A stretch of 64,000 nt of DNA from Aquincola tertiaricarbonis (GTDB taxonomy: Bacteria; Pseudomonadota; Gammaproteobacteria; Burkholderiales; Burkholderiaceae_C): contig NZ_JZUE01000013.1 in NCBI RefSeq assembly GCF_000969605.1, positions 124,001-188,000 on the forward strand, in the 5' to 3' direction. The notes under the pieces were generated by a model. The model was not told the DNA's origin, searched no databases, and saw only the letters and a list, made by a program, of their open reading frames with translations. Below are positions 8,072-18,500 of the stretch, in pieces. The position numbers were made by a program, and so were the translations under genes. Position 1 is the first letter of the stretch, and each line of letters opens with the position of its first letter.

Positions 8072-9016
8072 TCAAGCCCCGGGGCCGAAGCGGGCCTCGG
8101 CCTGCTGCCGGAACTCCTTCGGCGTCATGCCCTTGATCTGCAGGAAGCGCCGGTTGAAGTTGGCCACGTTGTTGAAGCCGACGTCGTAGCAGACGTTGGT
8201 GATGTAGCGGTCGGTCTCCATCAGCAGCTGGCAGGCGCGGGTGATGCGCAGGCGGTTGACGAAGTCGGTGAAGGTGTTGCCGGTGGCGCGGCGGAAGTAG
8301 CGCGAGAAGGCGCTTTCGGTCATGCCGGCGCGGGCCGAAAGCTCGGCCATCGAGAAGCTCTCGGCGCTGTGCTCGGTGATGTATTCGACGATGTTGCCGA
8401 TCTTGGCCAGCGAGGCATCGTCGTCGAAGCCCTGCAGCTGCACCGTGGACAGCAGCCGGTAGTCGGTGCAGCGCACCAGGTCGCCCAGCAGCGCCAGGAA
8501 CTCGGCGAAGCGCTGCAGCCCGTGCAGCTGCTTGATGCGCAGCAGCCGCTCCTGCGCCAGCCCCGACAGGCCGAAGAACTCGATGCCGAAGCGGGCCCGC
8601 TCCAGCAGCGCCAGCAGCTCGGCCATCTCGGGGATCAGCCCCGCGGCCTGGCGGATGGGCGCGTCGCAGAACTGCAGGCACAGGTCGCGCACCGCGATGC
8701 CGTTCTCGGGCAGGTCGGTGCTTACCCAGTTGTGCGGCAGCCGCGGGCCGGTGAGCACCAGGTGGCCGGGCGAGAACTGGCCGATGTAGTCGCCTACGAA
8801 GGCCTTGCCGTGGCTGTCGAGGATGAGGTGGAGCTCGTATTCCTCGTGGTAGTGCCAGCGCACCAGCGGATTGGGCACGCCGTGCTCCAGGTAGCGCACG
8901 AAGCCGAAGGTGCCCACCGGCTCGTAGCCCAGGCTGGGCGTGCGGCCGACGTCGTGTTCCAGCTCGGGGCTCTTGCTGCGGGGGAGGGCCATGGCGGTGC
9001 CTGCGGTTCTGCGCAT
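8072..9016 (-). CDS. AraC-family regulator of the polyol operon
   Basis: A 314-residue regulator. The N-terminal cupin-like sensor domain includes RWHYHEEYELHLIL and PRLPHNW; the C-terminal two-HTH AraC domain covers about residues 205-312 (MAELSARAGMTESAFSRYFRR and VCYDVGFNNVANFNRRF). It is the last gene after the polyol transporter and dehydrogenase genes on the same strand, 15 bp past the SDR. This resembles the MtlR regulators that activate mannitol/sorbitol/arabitol genes in pseudomonads, so activation of this operon by a polyol is the likely role. An alternative ATG eight codons further in (8992) would match the usual N-terminus equally well; neither start has a good ribosome-binding site. 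Confidence 0.85.
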   Translation of the reverse strand: MRRTAGTAMALPRSKSPELEHDVGRTPSLGYEPVGTFGFVRYLEHGVPNPLVRWHYHEEYELHLILDSHGKAFVGDYIGQFSPGHLVLTGPRLPHNWVSTDLPENGIAVRDLCLQFCDAPIRQAAGLIPEMAELLALLERARFGIEFFGLSGLAQERLLRIKQLHGLQRFAEFLALLGDLVRCTDYRLLSTVQLQGFDDDASLAKIGNIVEYITEHSAESFSMAELSARAGMTESAFSRYFRRATGNTFTDFVNRLRITRACQLLMETDRYITNVCYDVGFNNVANFNRRFLQIKGMTPKEFRQQAEARFGPGA

Positions 9017-9031
9017 TCCGGGAAAGGGGTC

Positions 9032-9820
9032 TCAGCTCATCACGCTGCCGCCGTCCACGTTCAGCGTCTGCGCGGTGATGTAGCCCGAATCATCGCTTGC
9101 CAGGAACACCGCCGCACCGGCGATGTCCTGCGGCCGGCCCATGTAGCCCAGCGGCACCGCCTTGCCCACGGCCACCTTCTTCTCGCCGGGCTGCAGGCCT
9201 TCGTAGCGGGCGAAGAGGGCGTCCACCTGCGCCCACATCGGCGTGTCGATCACGCCCGGGGAGATGGCATTGACGCGGATGCGGTGCGGCGCCATGGCCA
9301 GCGCGGCGCTCTGGGTGTAGCTGATGACGGCCGCCTTGGTGGCGCAGTAGTGCGACACCAGCGCCTCGCCGCGCCGGCCCGCCTGCGAAGCCAGGTTGAT
9401 GACGCTGCCGCTGCGGCCCGCTTCCACCATCTGCCGCAGCACCGCCTGCATGGTGAAGAACATGCCCTTCACGTTGACGTCGAACAGCCGCTCATAGCTG
9501 TCCACGGTGGCGTCCAGCAGCGGCGCCAGGTCGAACACCGCCGCGTTGTTGAACAGCACGTCGACCGGGCCGAAGCGCTGCGCCGCTGCGGCCACCCAGC
9601 CGGCGGTGGCCGCGGTGTCGCGCACGTCGGCGCCCAGGTAGGCCAGGCGGCCGTCATGCTCGGCCATCAGGGCGGCCACCTCCGCGCCGGGCTGGGCCGC
9701 GATGTCGGTGATGGTGCAGCGCGCGCCTTCGGCCAGGTAGGCCCGGGCCACCGCCAGGCCGATGCCGCCACCGGCACCGGTGAGCAGCGCATGCCGGCCT
9801 TGCAGGCGTGGTGTCGTCAT
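9032..9820 (-). CDS. short-chain dehydrogenase, sorbitol/L-iditol 2-dehydrogenase type (SmoS-like)
   Basis: A 262-residue classical SDR. The NAD-binding glycine motif TGAGGGIG sits at about residues 15-22, with NNAA further on, then a catalytic Ser in INLASQAGRRGEA, YCATK with the catalytic Tyr and Lys, and the closing NVDGG. The stretch LFNNAAVFDLAPLL, together with the GEKK segment before the C-terminus, is close to what I recall of the SmoS sorbitol dehydrogenase of Rhodobacter. It would oxidise a hexitol to a ketose in the cytoplasm. It starts 2 bp after the stop of dalD, in the same operon as a polyol ABC transporter. Galactitol or ribitol remain possible substrates. Confidence 0.82.
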   Translation of the reverse strand: MTTPRLQGRHALLTGAGGGIGLAVARAYLAEGARCTITDIAAQPGAEVAALMAEHDGRLAYLGADVRDTAATAGWVAAAAQRFGPVDVLFNNAAVFDLAPLLDATVDSYERLFDVNVKGMFFTMQAVLRQMVEAGRSGSVINLASQAGRRGEALVSHYCATKAAVISYTQSAALAMAPHRIRVNAISPGVIDTPMWAQVDALFARYEGLQPGEKKVAVGKAVPLGYMGRPQDIAGAAVFLASDDSGYITAQTLNVDGGSVMS

Positions 9821-9822
9821 GG

Positions 9823-11210
9823 TCAGGCTCCTTGCAGGAAGGCGGCCACTCGGGCCTCGGCCGCGCGCACGGCGGCCAGCAGCCGGGCGTCGCCGGCCAG
9901 CGGGCCCCACAGCAGCGGGTCGGCACAGAAGGCGGCCAGCGGATCGGCCGCGGTGAAGAAGCCGTGCGCGGTGGCGGCCTCCATCACGCCGTCCTGGTAG
10001 GTGTAGGGCAGCTCGCCGCGGTGCCAGCGGCCGAGGAAGGCGAAGAACAGCGCCGGCAGCACGGCCGTGGCATCGATCGGCTGGCCGGCCGCCAGCCGGT
10101 CGCGCAGCGTGGGCACGATGAAGCCGGGGATCTTGGAGAAGCCGTCGGCCGCCACGCGCTGCAGCGTGTCGGCCAGGTGCGGGTTGCCGAAGCGCTCGAT
10201 CACCACGTCGCGGTAGGCCGCCAGGTCCAGCGGGCAGGGCGCGCCGGGCGGGTTCAGCGCGGGGATCACGTCCTGCGTGATGTAGTCGTGCGCCATGCGG
10301 GCGATGAGGGGCACGGCCACCGCCTCGTGGATGTAGGTCAGGCCGCGCAGCGTGCCGGCCCAGGCGAAGCAGCTGTGCGATGCATTGAGCACCCGGATCT
10401 TGGCTTCCTCGTAGGGCAGCACCGAGTCCACCATCTGCACGCCCACCGCCTGCCAGTCGGGCCGGCCGTTGGCGAAGTGATCCTCGATCACCCACTGGAT
10501 GAAGCTCTCTGCCATCACCGGCGCGGCATCGGCCCAGCCGGTGACGGCCTGCACCCGCGCCGCCAGGTCGGCCGGCGGGCGCGGCGTGATGCGGTCCACC
10601 ATCGCATTGGGGCAGGTGGTGTGCTGCTGCACCCAGTCGCGCAGCGTGGATTCGCCGCGGCGGTCGAGGAAGTCGAGCAGGCCGCTGCGGAAGCGCTCGC
10701 CGTTGCTGCGCAGGTTGTCGCAGTTCATCAGCGTCACCGGGCCGGCGTTGCGGCGCATGCGTTCGGCCAGCACCGCGGCCAGCGCACCGTAGATGGTGTG
10801 GCGGGTCTGGCCGGCCAGGTCGCTGGCCAGGTCGGCGAAGCTCAAGTCCAGCCGGTGCTGCGCATCCAGGTAGTAGCCGCCCTCGGTCACGGTGAAGCTG
10901 ATGATGCGGGTCTGCGGCTGCGCGCCCAGCGCGATCACCGGCGCCAGCGTGGCATCGAAGGGCAGCACCTCGCGGATGGCGCGGATGCGGCGGTAGTGCC
11001 GCTCGCCGGCCGGCGTCACCGTCTCCAGCGTGTATTCGCCGCCCTGGGCCTGCAGTGCGGACAGGGTGGCCTGCATGTCGGCGCGCAGGTTGGCGCCGAC
11101 GATGCACCAGCGCCCGTCGCCACGCTGCAGCAGGTCGTCCAGGTACACCGCCTGGTGCGCGCGGTGGAAGGAGCCCAGCCCCAGGTGCAGGATGATGTTG
11201 TCGGCCCGGG

Positions 11211-11214
<4 letters not shown>
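9823..11214 (-). CDS. dalD: mannitol-dehydrogenase family enzyme, probable D-arabinitol 4-dehydrogenase
   Basis: A 463-residue long-chain polyol dehydrogenase. The N-terminal Rossmann domain has LHLGLGSFHRAHQA; the C-terminal catalytic domain has Lys272 in YEEAKIRVLNASHS with the following Asn and His, the residue set of this family. Segments such as TVTEGGYYL, TTCPNAMVDRITPRP and RVAADGFSKIP resemble Klebsiella DalD more than MtlK as I recall them, so D-arabinitol to D-xylulose is the favoured reaction; mannitol to fructose is the alternative. The ATG overlaps the stop of the ATPase gene by 4 bp (ATGA), typical of coupled translation in a polyol operon. Confidence 0.85.
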
Positions 11215-12266
<1,052 letters not shown>

Positions 12267-12295
12267 GGGGATGTGCTCCAGGATGCGGCGGGCCG

Positions 12296-13111
12296 TCACT
12301 TCACGGCGCCGAAGGTCAGGCCCTGCACCAGCTGCTTCTGGCTGAACCAGCCCAGCACGATGATGGGTGCGATGGCCAGCACCGAGGCAGCGGACAGCTT
12401 GGCCCAGAACAGGCCTTCGGGGCTGGAGTAGGAGGCGATGAGCGTGGCCAGCGTGCCGCTGCGCGCCGAGCTGAGGTTGAGCGACCAGAAGGCCTCGTTC
12501 CAGCTCAGCACCAGGCACAGCAGCCCGGTGGAGGCCAGCCCGCCCATCGACAGCGGCAGGATCACGTGGCGGAACTCGTCCGCCAGCGAGGCGCCGTCCA
12601 TGCGTGCGGCCTCCAGGATGTCGTTGGGGATGTCCTTGTAGTAGCTGTACAGCATCCACACCATGATGGGCAGGTTGGACATGGTGAACACGATGGTCAG
12701 CGCGGTCAGCGAATCCAGCATGCCGGCCGTCTGCGCCATCACGTATACCGGCACCAGCGCGCCCACGGCCGGCATCATCTTGGTGGACAGCATCCACATC
12801 AGCAGGTCCTTGGTGCGCCGGGTGCGGAAGAAGGCCATCGAATACGCCGCCGGCGCCGCGATGGCCAGGCCCAGCACCGTGGACAGCACGGCGGTGATGA
12901 CCGAGTTGCGCGCATACAGGAAGTAGTCGCTGCGGTCGTTCACGTGCACGTAGTTGTCCAGCGTGGGCGTGAACACCAGCTCCGGCGGCACCGCGATGGC
13001 CTGCAGCTCCGTCTTGAACGAGGTGAGGAACAGCCAGATGAGCGGGAACACGAACAGCAGCGTGATGACCCAGGCCGCCAGCGTGCGCACCGTCAATGCG
13101 ATCTTGTCCAT
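12296..13111 (-). CDS. polyol ABC transporter permease (MalG type)
   Basis: A 271-residue inner-membrane protein with six predicted hydrophobic segments, starting with WVITLLFVFPLIWLFLTSF. The cytoplasmic EAA loop is EAARMDGASLADEFRHVILPL, which docks the ATPase. Size and loop match the MalG/SmoG family. It lies 9 bp after the other permease and 29 bp before the ATPase gene, so the trio is one transport unit for a sugar alcohol, given the dehydrogenases downstream. Confidence 0.9.
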   Translation of the reverse strand: MDKIALTVRTLAAWVITLLFVFPLIWLFLTSFKTELQAIAVPPELVFTPTLDNYVHVNDRSDYFLYARNSVITAVLSTVLGLAIAAPAAYSMAFFRTRRTKDLLMWMLSTKMMPAVGALVPVYVMAQTAGMLDSLTALTIVFTMSNLPIMVWMLYSYYKDIPNDILEAARMDGASLADEFRHVILPLSMGGLASTGLLCLVLSWNEAFWSLNLSSARSGTLATLIASYSSPEGLFWAKLSAASVLAIAPIIVLGWFSQKQLVQGLTFGAVK

Positions 13112-13120
13112 GGCGGGCTC

Positions 13121-13981
13121 CTACTTGTCCAGGCTCTTGCCGATGAGGCGGATCAGGAAGATGGCCGCCACGTTGGCCAGCAACACCGCGAACAGCGCGC
13201 CGGCCGAGGCCACGCCCACGTCGAAGTTCATCAGCGCCTGCTTGAAGATCAGGAAGGCCACGTTGGTGCTGGCATTGCCCGGCCCGCCCGCGGTGGTGGT
13301 GTAGATCTCGGCGAACACGCTGAGCAGGAAGATCATCTCGATCATCACCACCACCGACACCGGCCGCGCCAGGTGCGGCAGGTACAGGTACCAGAACTTC
13401 TGGAAGGCGTTGGCGCCGTCCATGCCGGCGGCTTCCAGCTGCTCGCGGTCCATCGACTGCAGCGAGGTGATGAAGATCAGGCAGGCGAAGGGCAGCCACT
13501 GCCACGACACCATCAGGATCACCGAGAACAGCGGCAGGTCGGTCAGCCAGTCGATCGGCGTGATGCCGAAGAACTGCGCCACCTGCGCGAACACGCCGTA
13601 GATCGGGTTCATCATCATGTGCTTCCACATCAGCGCGTTGGCCGAGGGCATCACGAAGAACGGCGAGATCAGCAGCACCCGCACGATGCCGCGGCCGGGG
13701 AAGGGTTCGTTCACCAGCAGCGCCAGCGCGATGCCCAGCACCACCGTGATGGCGATGACCGAGCCCAGCAGCAGCAGCGTGTTGACCACCGAGGCGCTGA
13801 AGTCGGGATCGGTGATGAAGAACTCGAAGTTCTGCAGCCCGATGAACTCCTTCTCGCCCGGCTGCATCAGGTTGTAGCGGACGGTCGAGAAGTACACCGA
13901 CATCAGCAGCGGCACGATCATCCACAGGAAGAGCGTGGCCACCGCCGGCGCGAACAGCAGGCGGGGAATGAGCCGGCTCAT
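13121..13981 (-). CDS. polyol ABC transporter permease (MalF type)
   Basis: A 286-residue inner-membrane permease with six hydrophobic segments. The N-terminal one is APAVATLFLWMIVPLLMSVYF, and the EAA loop reads EAAGMDGANAFQKFWYLYLP. It corresponds to the MalF/SmoF partner of the next permease. It begins 7 bp after the stop codon of the binding-protein gene. The substrate is inferred from the operon rather than from this sequence. Confidence 0.9.
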   Translation of the reverse strand: MSRLIPRLLFAPAVATLFLWMIVPLLMSVYFSTVRYNLMQPGEKEFIGLQNFEFFITDPDFSASVVNTLLLLGSVIAITVVLGIALALLVNEPFPGRGIVRVLLISPFFVMPSANALMWKHMMMNPIYGVFAQVAQFFGITPIDWLTDLPLFSVILMVSWQWLPFACLIFITSLQSMDREQLEAAGMDGANAFQKFWYLYLPHLARPVSVVVMIEMIFLLSVFAEIYTTTAGGPGNASTNVAFLIFKQALMNFDVGVASAGALFAVLLANVAAIFLIRLIGKSLDK

Positions 13982-13988
13982 GGGGCGC

Positions 13989-15296
13989 TTACTTGTAGTA
14001 GCCGGACTTGCGCATCTCGCGGTCGGCCGCGTTCTGGCCCGCGGCCAGCGCCTGGTCCACCGTGGTCTTTCCGGCCAGCACCGCGCTCATCTGCTGGCCC
14101 ACCGCCACGCCGATGGACTGGAACTCGGGGATGGCCGCGAACTGCACGCCCACGTAGGGGCTCTTGGGCAGCGTGCTGTCGGTCGGGTTGGCGCTGTCGA
14201 TGGCGGCCTTCTCGGCCTCCGCGAACTTGGCCGCTTTCATGAATTCGGGCGTGGCGTAGGTGCTCTTGCGGGTGCCGGTGGGCACCGCGGCCCAGCCCTG
14301 CTCCTTGCCCACCAGCTTGATGTAGTCCTTGCTGGTGGCCCAGTTGATGAACTTCTGCGCCTCGGCCTGGTGCTTGCTGCTGGCCGGCACCGCCAGGGCC
14401 CAGGCCCACAGCCAGTTGGCGCCCTTGGGCGTCACCTGCGTGGGCGCCTGGGCGAAGGCCACCTTGTCGGCCACCTTGCTCTGCTTGGGATCGCTGATGA
14501 AGCTGGCGGCGATGGTGGCGTCGATCCACATGCCGCACTTGCCTTCGTTGAACAGCGCCAGGATCTCGTTGAAGCTGTTGGCCGACGAGCCGGGCGGGCC
14601 GTACTTCTTCAGCAGGTCCGCATAGTCGGTCACCGCGGCCTTCCACGGCGCGGAGTTGATCTGCGGCTTCCAGCTGGCGTCGAACCACTGGCCGCCGTAG
14701 GTGTTGACCATGGTGCTGAGGAAGGCCATGTTGTCGCCCCAGCCCGGCTTGCCGCGCAGGCAGATGCCGTACACGCCGGACTTGGCATCGTGGATCTTGG
14801 CGGCGGCTTCCTTCACCTGGGTCCAGGTGGGGCGGGCGGGCAGGGTGATGCCGGCCTTCTGCATCAGGTCGGCGCGGTACATCAGCATCGAGCTTTCGCC
14901 GTAGAACGGCGCGGCATACAGCTTGCCATCCACCGACAGGCCGCTGCGCATGGCGGGCAGCAGGTCGTCCACGTCGTAGTTGGCATCGGGCTTGATCTCG
15001 CTCAGCCAGCCCTTCTTGCCCCAGATCGGCGTCTCGTACATGCCGATGGTCATCACGTCGAACTGGCCGCCCTTGGTGGCGATGTCGGTGGTCACCCGCT
15101 GGCGCAGCACGCCTTCTTCCAGCGTCACCCACTTGAGCTTGATGTCCGGGTTGGCGGCTTCGAACTGTTTCGAGAGCTTCTGCATCTCGATCATGTGGCC
15201 GTTGTTGACGGTGGCGATCACCAGATCCACGGCCGAGGCGGTGCCCGCGGCAGCGATACCGAAGGCAAGGACGAGGGCGGTCTTCAGCGTTGTCAT
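13989..15296 (-). CDS. polyol ABC transporter periplasmic substrate-binding protein
   Basis: A 435-residue family-1 extracellular solute-binding protein with an Ala-rich signal peptide cut after about residue 22 (GTASAVD). Characteristic stretches are DLVIATVNNGHMIEMQKL near the mature N-terminus, YETPIWGKKGWL and GEEGVLRQR-like DNA-binding-free surface loops typical of SmoE/MtlE sorbitol-mannitol binding proteins. It is the first gene of the leftward seven-gene operon, and AGGAG stands about nine bases before the ATG at 15296. The gene is divergent from uvrA; the 239 bp between them must hold both promoters, but I could not pick convincing boxes. Confidence 0.88.
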   Translation of the reverse strand: MTTLKTALVLAFGIAAAGTASAVDLVIATVNNGHMIEMQKLSKQFEAANPDIKLKWVTLEEGVLRQRVTTDIATKGGQFDVMTIGMYETPIWGKKGWLSEIKPDANYDVDDLLPAMRSGLSVDGKLYAAPFYGESSMLMYRADLMQKAGITLPARPTWTQVKEAAAKIHDAKSGVYGICLRGKPGWGDNMAFLSTMVNTYGGQWFDASWKPQINSAPWKAAVTDYADLLKKYGPPGSSANSFNEILALFNEGKCGMWIDATIAASFISDPKQSKVADKVAFAQAPTQVTPKGANWLWAWALAVPASSKHQAEAQKFINWATSKDYIKLVGKEQGWAAVPTGTRKSTYATPEFMKAAKFAEAEKAAIDSANPTDSTLPKSPYVGVQFAAIPEFQSIGVAVGQQMSAVLAGKTTVDQALAAGQNAADREMRKSGYYK

Positions 15297-15535
15297 GGTC
15301 GTGTCTCCTGCAGAGGTCTTGTCACGGGGCGACGGAAATTTAGCGTTCGACCCATGCGCGTCTTGATACCGGAAAGGCAACGACCTGTACTTTCTTGCGT
15401 TGAAACGGGGGTGTTTTCCCTCATTTGCGCATTGGCGTTTCGGTTTTTGGCCCATGCCCCCGCGCCGATGGCGGTTCGGCCCCCCTCCTAGAATCTTTCG
15501 CCCCGGCCCGTCCGGGCGCTCTACAGAAGGACTCC

Positions 15536-18500
15536 ATGACCTCCGGTGTCATCCGCATCCGCGGCGCTCGCCAGCACAACCTCAAGAATCTCGACCTCGA
15601 CCTGCACACCGGCGAAATGACGGTGGTCACCGGCCCCAGCGGGTCCGGCAAATCGAGCCTGGTGTTCGACACCCTGTATGCGGAAGGCCAGCGGCGCTAC
15701 GTCGAGACCTTCAGCGCCTACGCCCGCCAGTTCCTCGACCGCATGGACCGCCCGGCGGTGGACCGCGTGGACGGCGTGCCGCCCGCCATCGCCATCGACC
15801 AGACCAACCCGGTGCGCACCTCGCGCTCCACGGTGGGCACGATGACGGAGCTGAACGACCACCTGAAGCTGCTGTTCGCCCGCGCGACGAACCTGTTCGA
15901 CCGCGAGACCGCGCTGCCGGTGCGGCACGACACTCCCGCCAGCCTGCAGGAAGAGCTGCTGGCGCGTGCCGCGGCGGCGGGCGACCCGCGGCTGGTGCTG
16001 ACCTTTCCGGTCGAGCTGCCGGCCGATACCAGCGCCGAGCAGGTGGAGCAGTGGCTGGCGGCCAGCGGCTTCACCCGTGTGCAGGCCGAGCGTGTCGTCG
16101 GTCAACGCAAGCTGCTGGACGTGGTGGCCGACCGCTTCCGCGCCAGCAATGCCGAGCCGGTGCGGGTGGCCGAGGCCATCGAGCTGGCGCTCAAGCGCGG
16201 CACCGGCCGGCTCAACGTGTATGCGGTCAAGGAGGAGGGCGAGCCCGGGATCTGGCGCTATTCCACCGGCCTGCACTGCCCCGAGAGCGACATCCGCTAC
16301 GCCGACCCCACGCCGGCGCTGTTCTCGTTCAACTCGGCCTTCGGCGCCTGCGAGGCCTGCCGCGGCTTCGGCCGCGTGATCGGCGTCGACATGGGCCTGG
16401 TGATCCCCGACGAGCGCAAGACGCTGCGCAACGGCGCCATCAAGCCGATGCAGACGCCCGCGTGGAAGGAAACCCAGGACGACCTGATGAAGTACGCCGG
16501 CGAGGCCGGCATCCCGCGCGACACCGCCTGGGGCCAGCTTACGCAGGCCCAGCGCGACTGGGTGATCAACGGTTCGCCGCACTGGAACGGCAACTGGAAC
16601 AAGCAGTGGTACGGCGTGCGCCGCTTCTTCGAGTACCTGGAGAGCAAGGCCTACAAGATGCACATCCGCGTGCTCTTGTCCAAGTACCGCAGCTATACCG
16701 AGTGCCCCACCTGCGCCGGCGCGCGCCTGAAGCTGGAGCCGCTGCTGTGGCGCCTGGGCAGCAAGGCCCAGGCCGATGCGGTGCTGCCGCCTGACAAGCG
16801 CTTCATGCCCCAGGGCGTGAAGTGGAGCCGCGAGCAGCTGGAAGCGCTGCCCGGCCTGTGCCTGCACGACCTCATGCAGCTGTCGATCGACCGGCTGCGC
16901 CGTTTCTTCGACAGCCTGCAGCAGGACCCGCGCGTGCTGGGCTCGGCGCAGGACACCGCGCTGCACCTGATCCACGACGAGATCGCCACGCGGCTGAAGT
17001 ACCTGTGCGACGTGGGCATCGGCTACCTCACGCTCGACCGGCAGAGCCGCACGCTGTCGGGCGGCGAGGTGCAGCGCATCAACCTGACCACCGCGCTGGG
17101 CACCTCGCTGGTGAACACCATGTTCGTGCTCGACGAGCCCAGCATCGGCCTGCACCCACGCGACATGAACCGCATCGTGCAGGCCATGCACCGGCTGCGC
17201 GACGCCGGCAACACGCTGGTGGTGGTGGAGCACGACCCGGCGGTGATGCTGGCCGCCGACCGGCTGATCGACATGGGCCCTGGCCCGGGCGAGCGCGGCG
17301 GGCAGATCGTGTTCGACGGCACGCCCGAATCCATCCGCCGGGCCGACACGCTCACCGGCGCCTACCTGGGCGGCCGCAAGCACGTGGGCTCGGGCTTCAC
17401 GCGGCTGGTGGACGAGTCCACGCCCAAGCTGGTGATCGAGGGCGTGCGCGAGCACAACCTGAAGAACGTGTCGGTGAGCTTTCCGCTGCAACGGCTGGTG
17501 TGCGTGACGGGCGTGTCCGGCTCGGGCAAGAGCACGCTGATGCAGGACGTGCTGTACCCCGCGCTGGCCCGCCATTTCGGCCAGCCGACCGAGACCCCCG
17601 GCCAGCACGACCGCCTGCTGGGCGCCGACTGGCTGACCGACGCGGTGTTCGTCGACCAGAGCCCGATCGGCAAGACCGCGCGCTCCAACCCCGCCAGCTA
17701 CGTGGGTGCGTTCGACGAGATCCGCAAGCTGTTCGCCGAGGCGCCGCTGGCGCGCGAGCGCGGCTACGGCGCCGGCATGTTCAGCTTCAACGCCGGCGAC
17801 GGCCGCTGCCCCACCTGCGGCGGCTCGGGCTTCGAGCATGTGGAGATGCAGTTCCTGTCGGACGTGTACCTGCGCTGCCCCGACTGCGACGGCCGCCGCT
17901 ACCGGCCCGAACTGCTGGACGTGAAGATCGAGCGCCGGCTGCCCGGCGAGTTGCATAGGCAACTCAGCATCGCCGACGTGCTGGAGCTGACGGTGAGCGA
18001 GGCGGTGCAGCTGTTCCGCGACGACCGCGAGGTGCTGCGCGTGCTGCAGCCCATCGTCGACGTGGGCCTGGACTACGTGCGCCTGGGCCAGCCGGTGCCG
18101 ACGCTGTCGGGCGGCGAGGCCCAGCGGCTCAAGCTGGCCGGCTTCCTGGCCGAGGCGGCCGGTTCGCCACGCCAGGCGGTGGCGAAGAAGGGCCGCCTGT
18201 TCCTGTTCGACGAACCCACCACCGGCCTGCATTTCGACGACATCGCCAAGCTGATGCGGGCCTTCCGCAAGCTGCTGGACGCCGGGCATTCGCTGATCGT
18301 CATCGAGCACAACCTCGACGTGATCCGCGCGGCCGACTGGATCGTGGACCTCGGCCCCGATGGCGGCGAGGCCGGCGGCGAGCTGGTGTGCGCCGGCACG
18401 GTGGAGGACGTCAAGGCCTTCAAGGGGTCGCATACCGGTGTGGCGCTGGTGGAGTACGAAGCGGCACTGGGCATCGGCAGCCAGGCGGTGGCGGTGGAGG

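Noticed and set aside
4676..10000. 1,774-codon open frame on the plus strand across several minus-strand genes
   Set aside because: It spans the regulator, kinase, AraC and SDR genes antisense and has no domain or ribosome-binding site; compositional artefact.
15297..15535. LexA (SOS) box upstream of the double uvrA
   Set aside because: A CTGT half-site is present near 15388 but the ACAG partner at the right spacing is missing.
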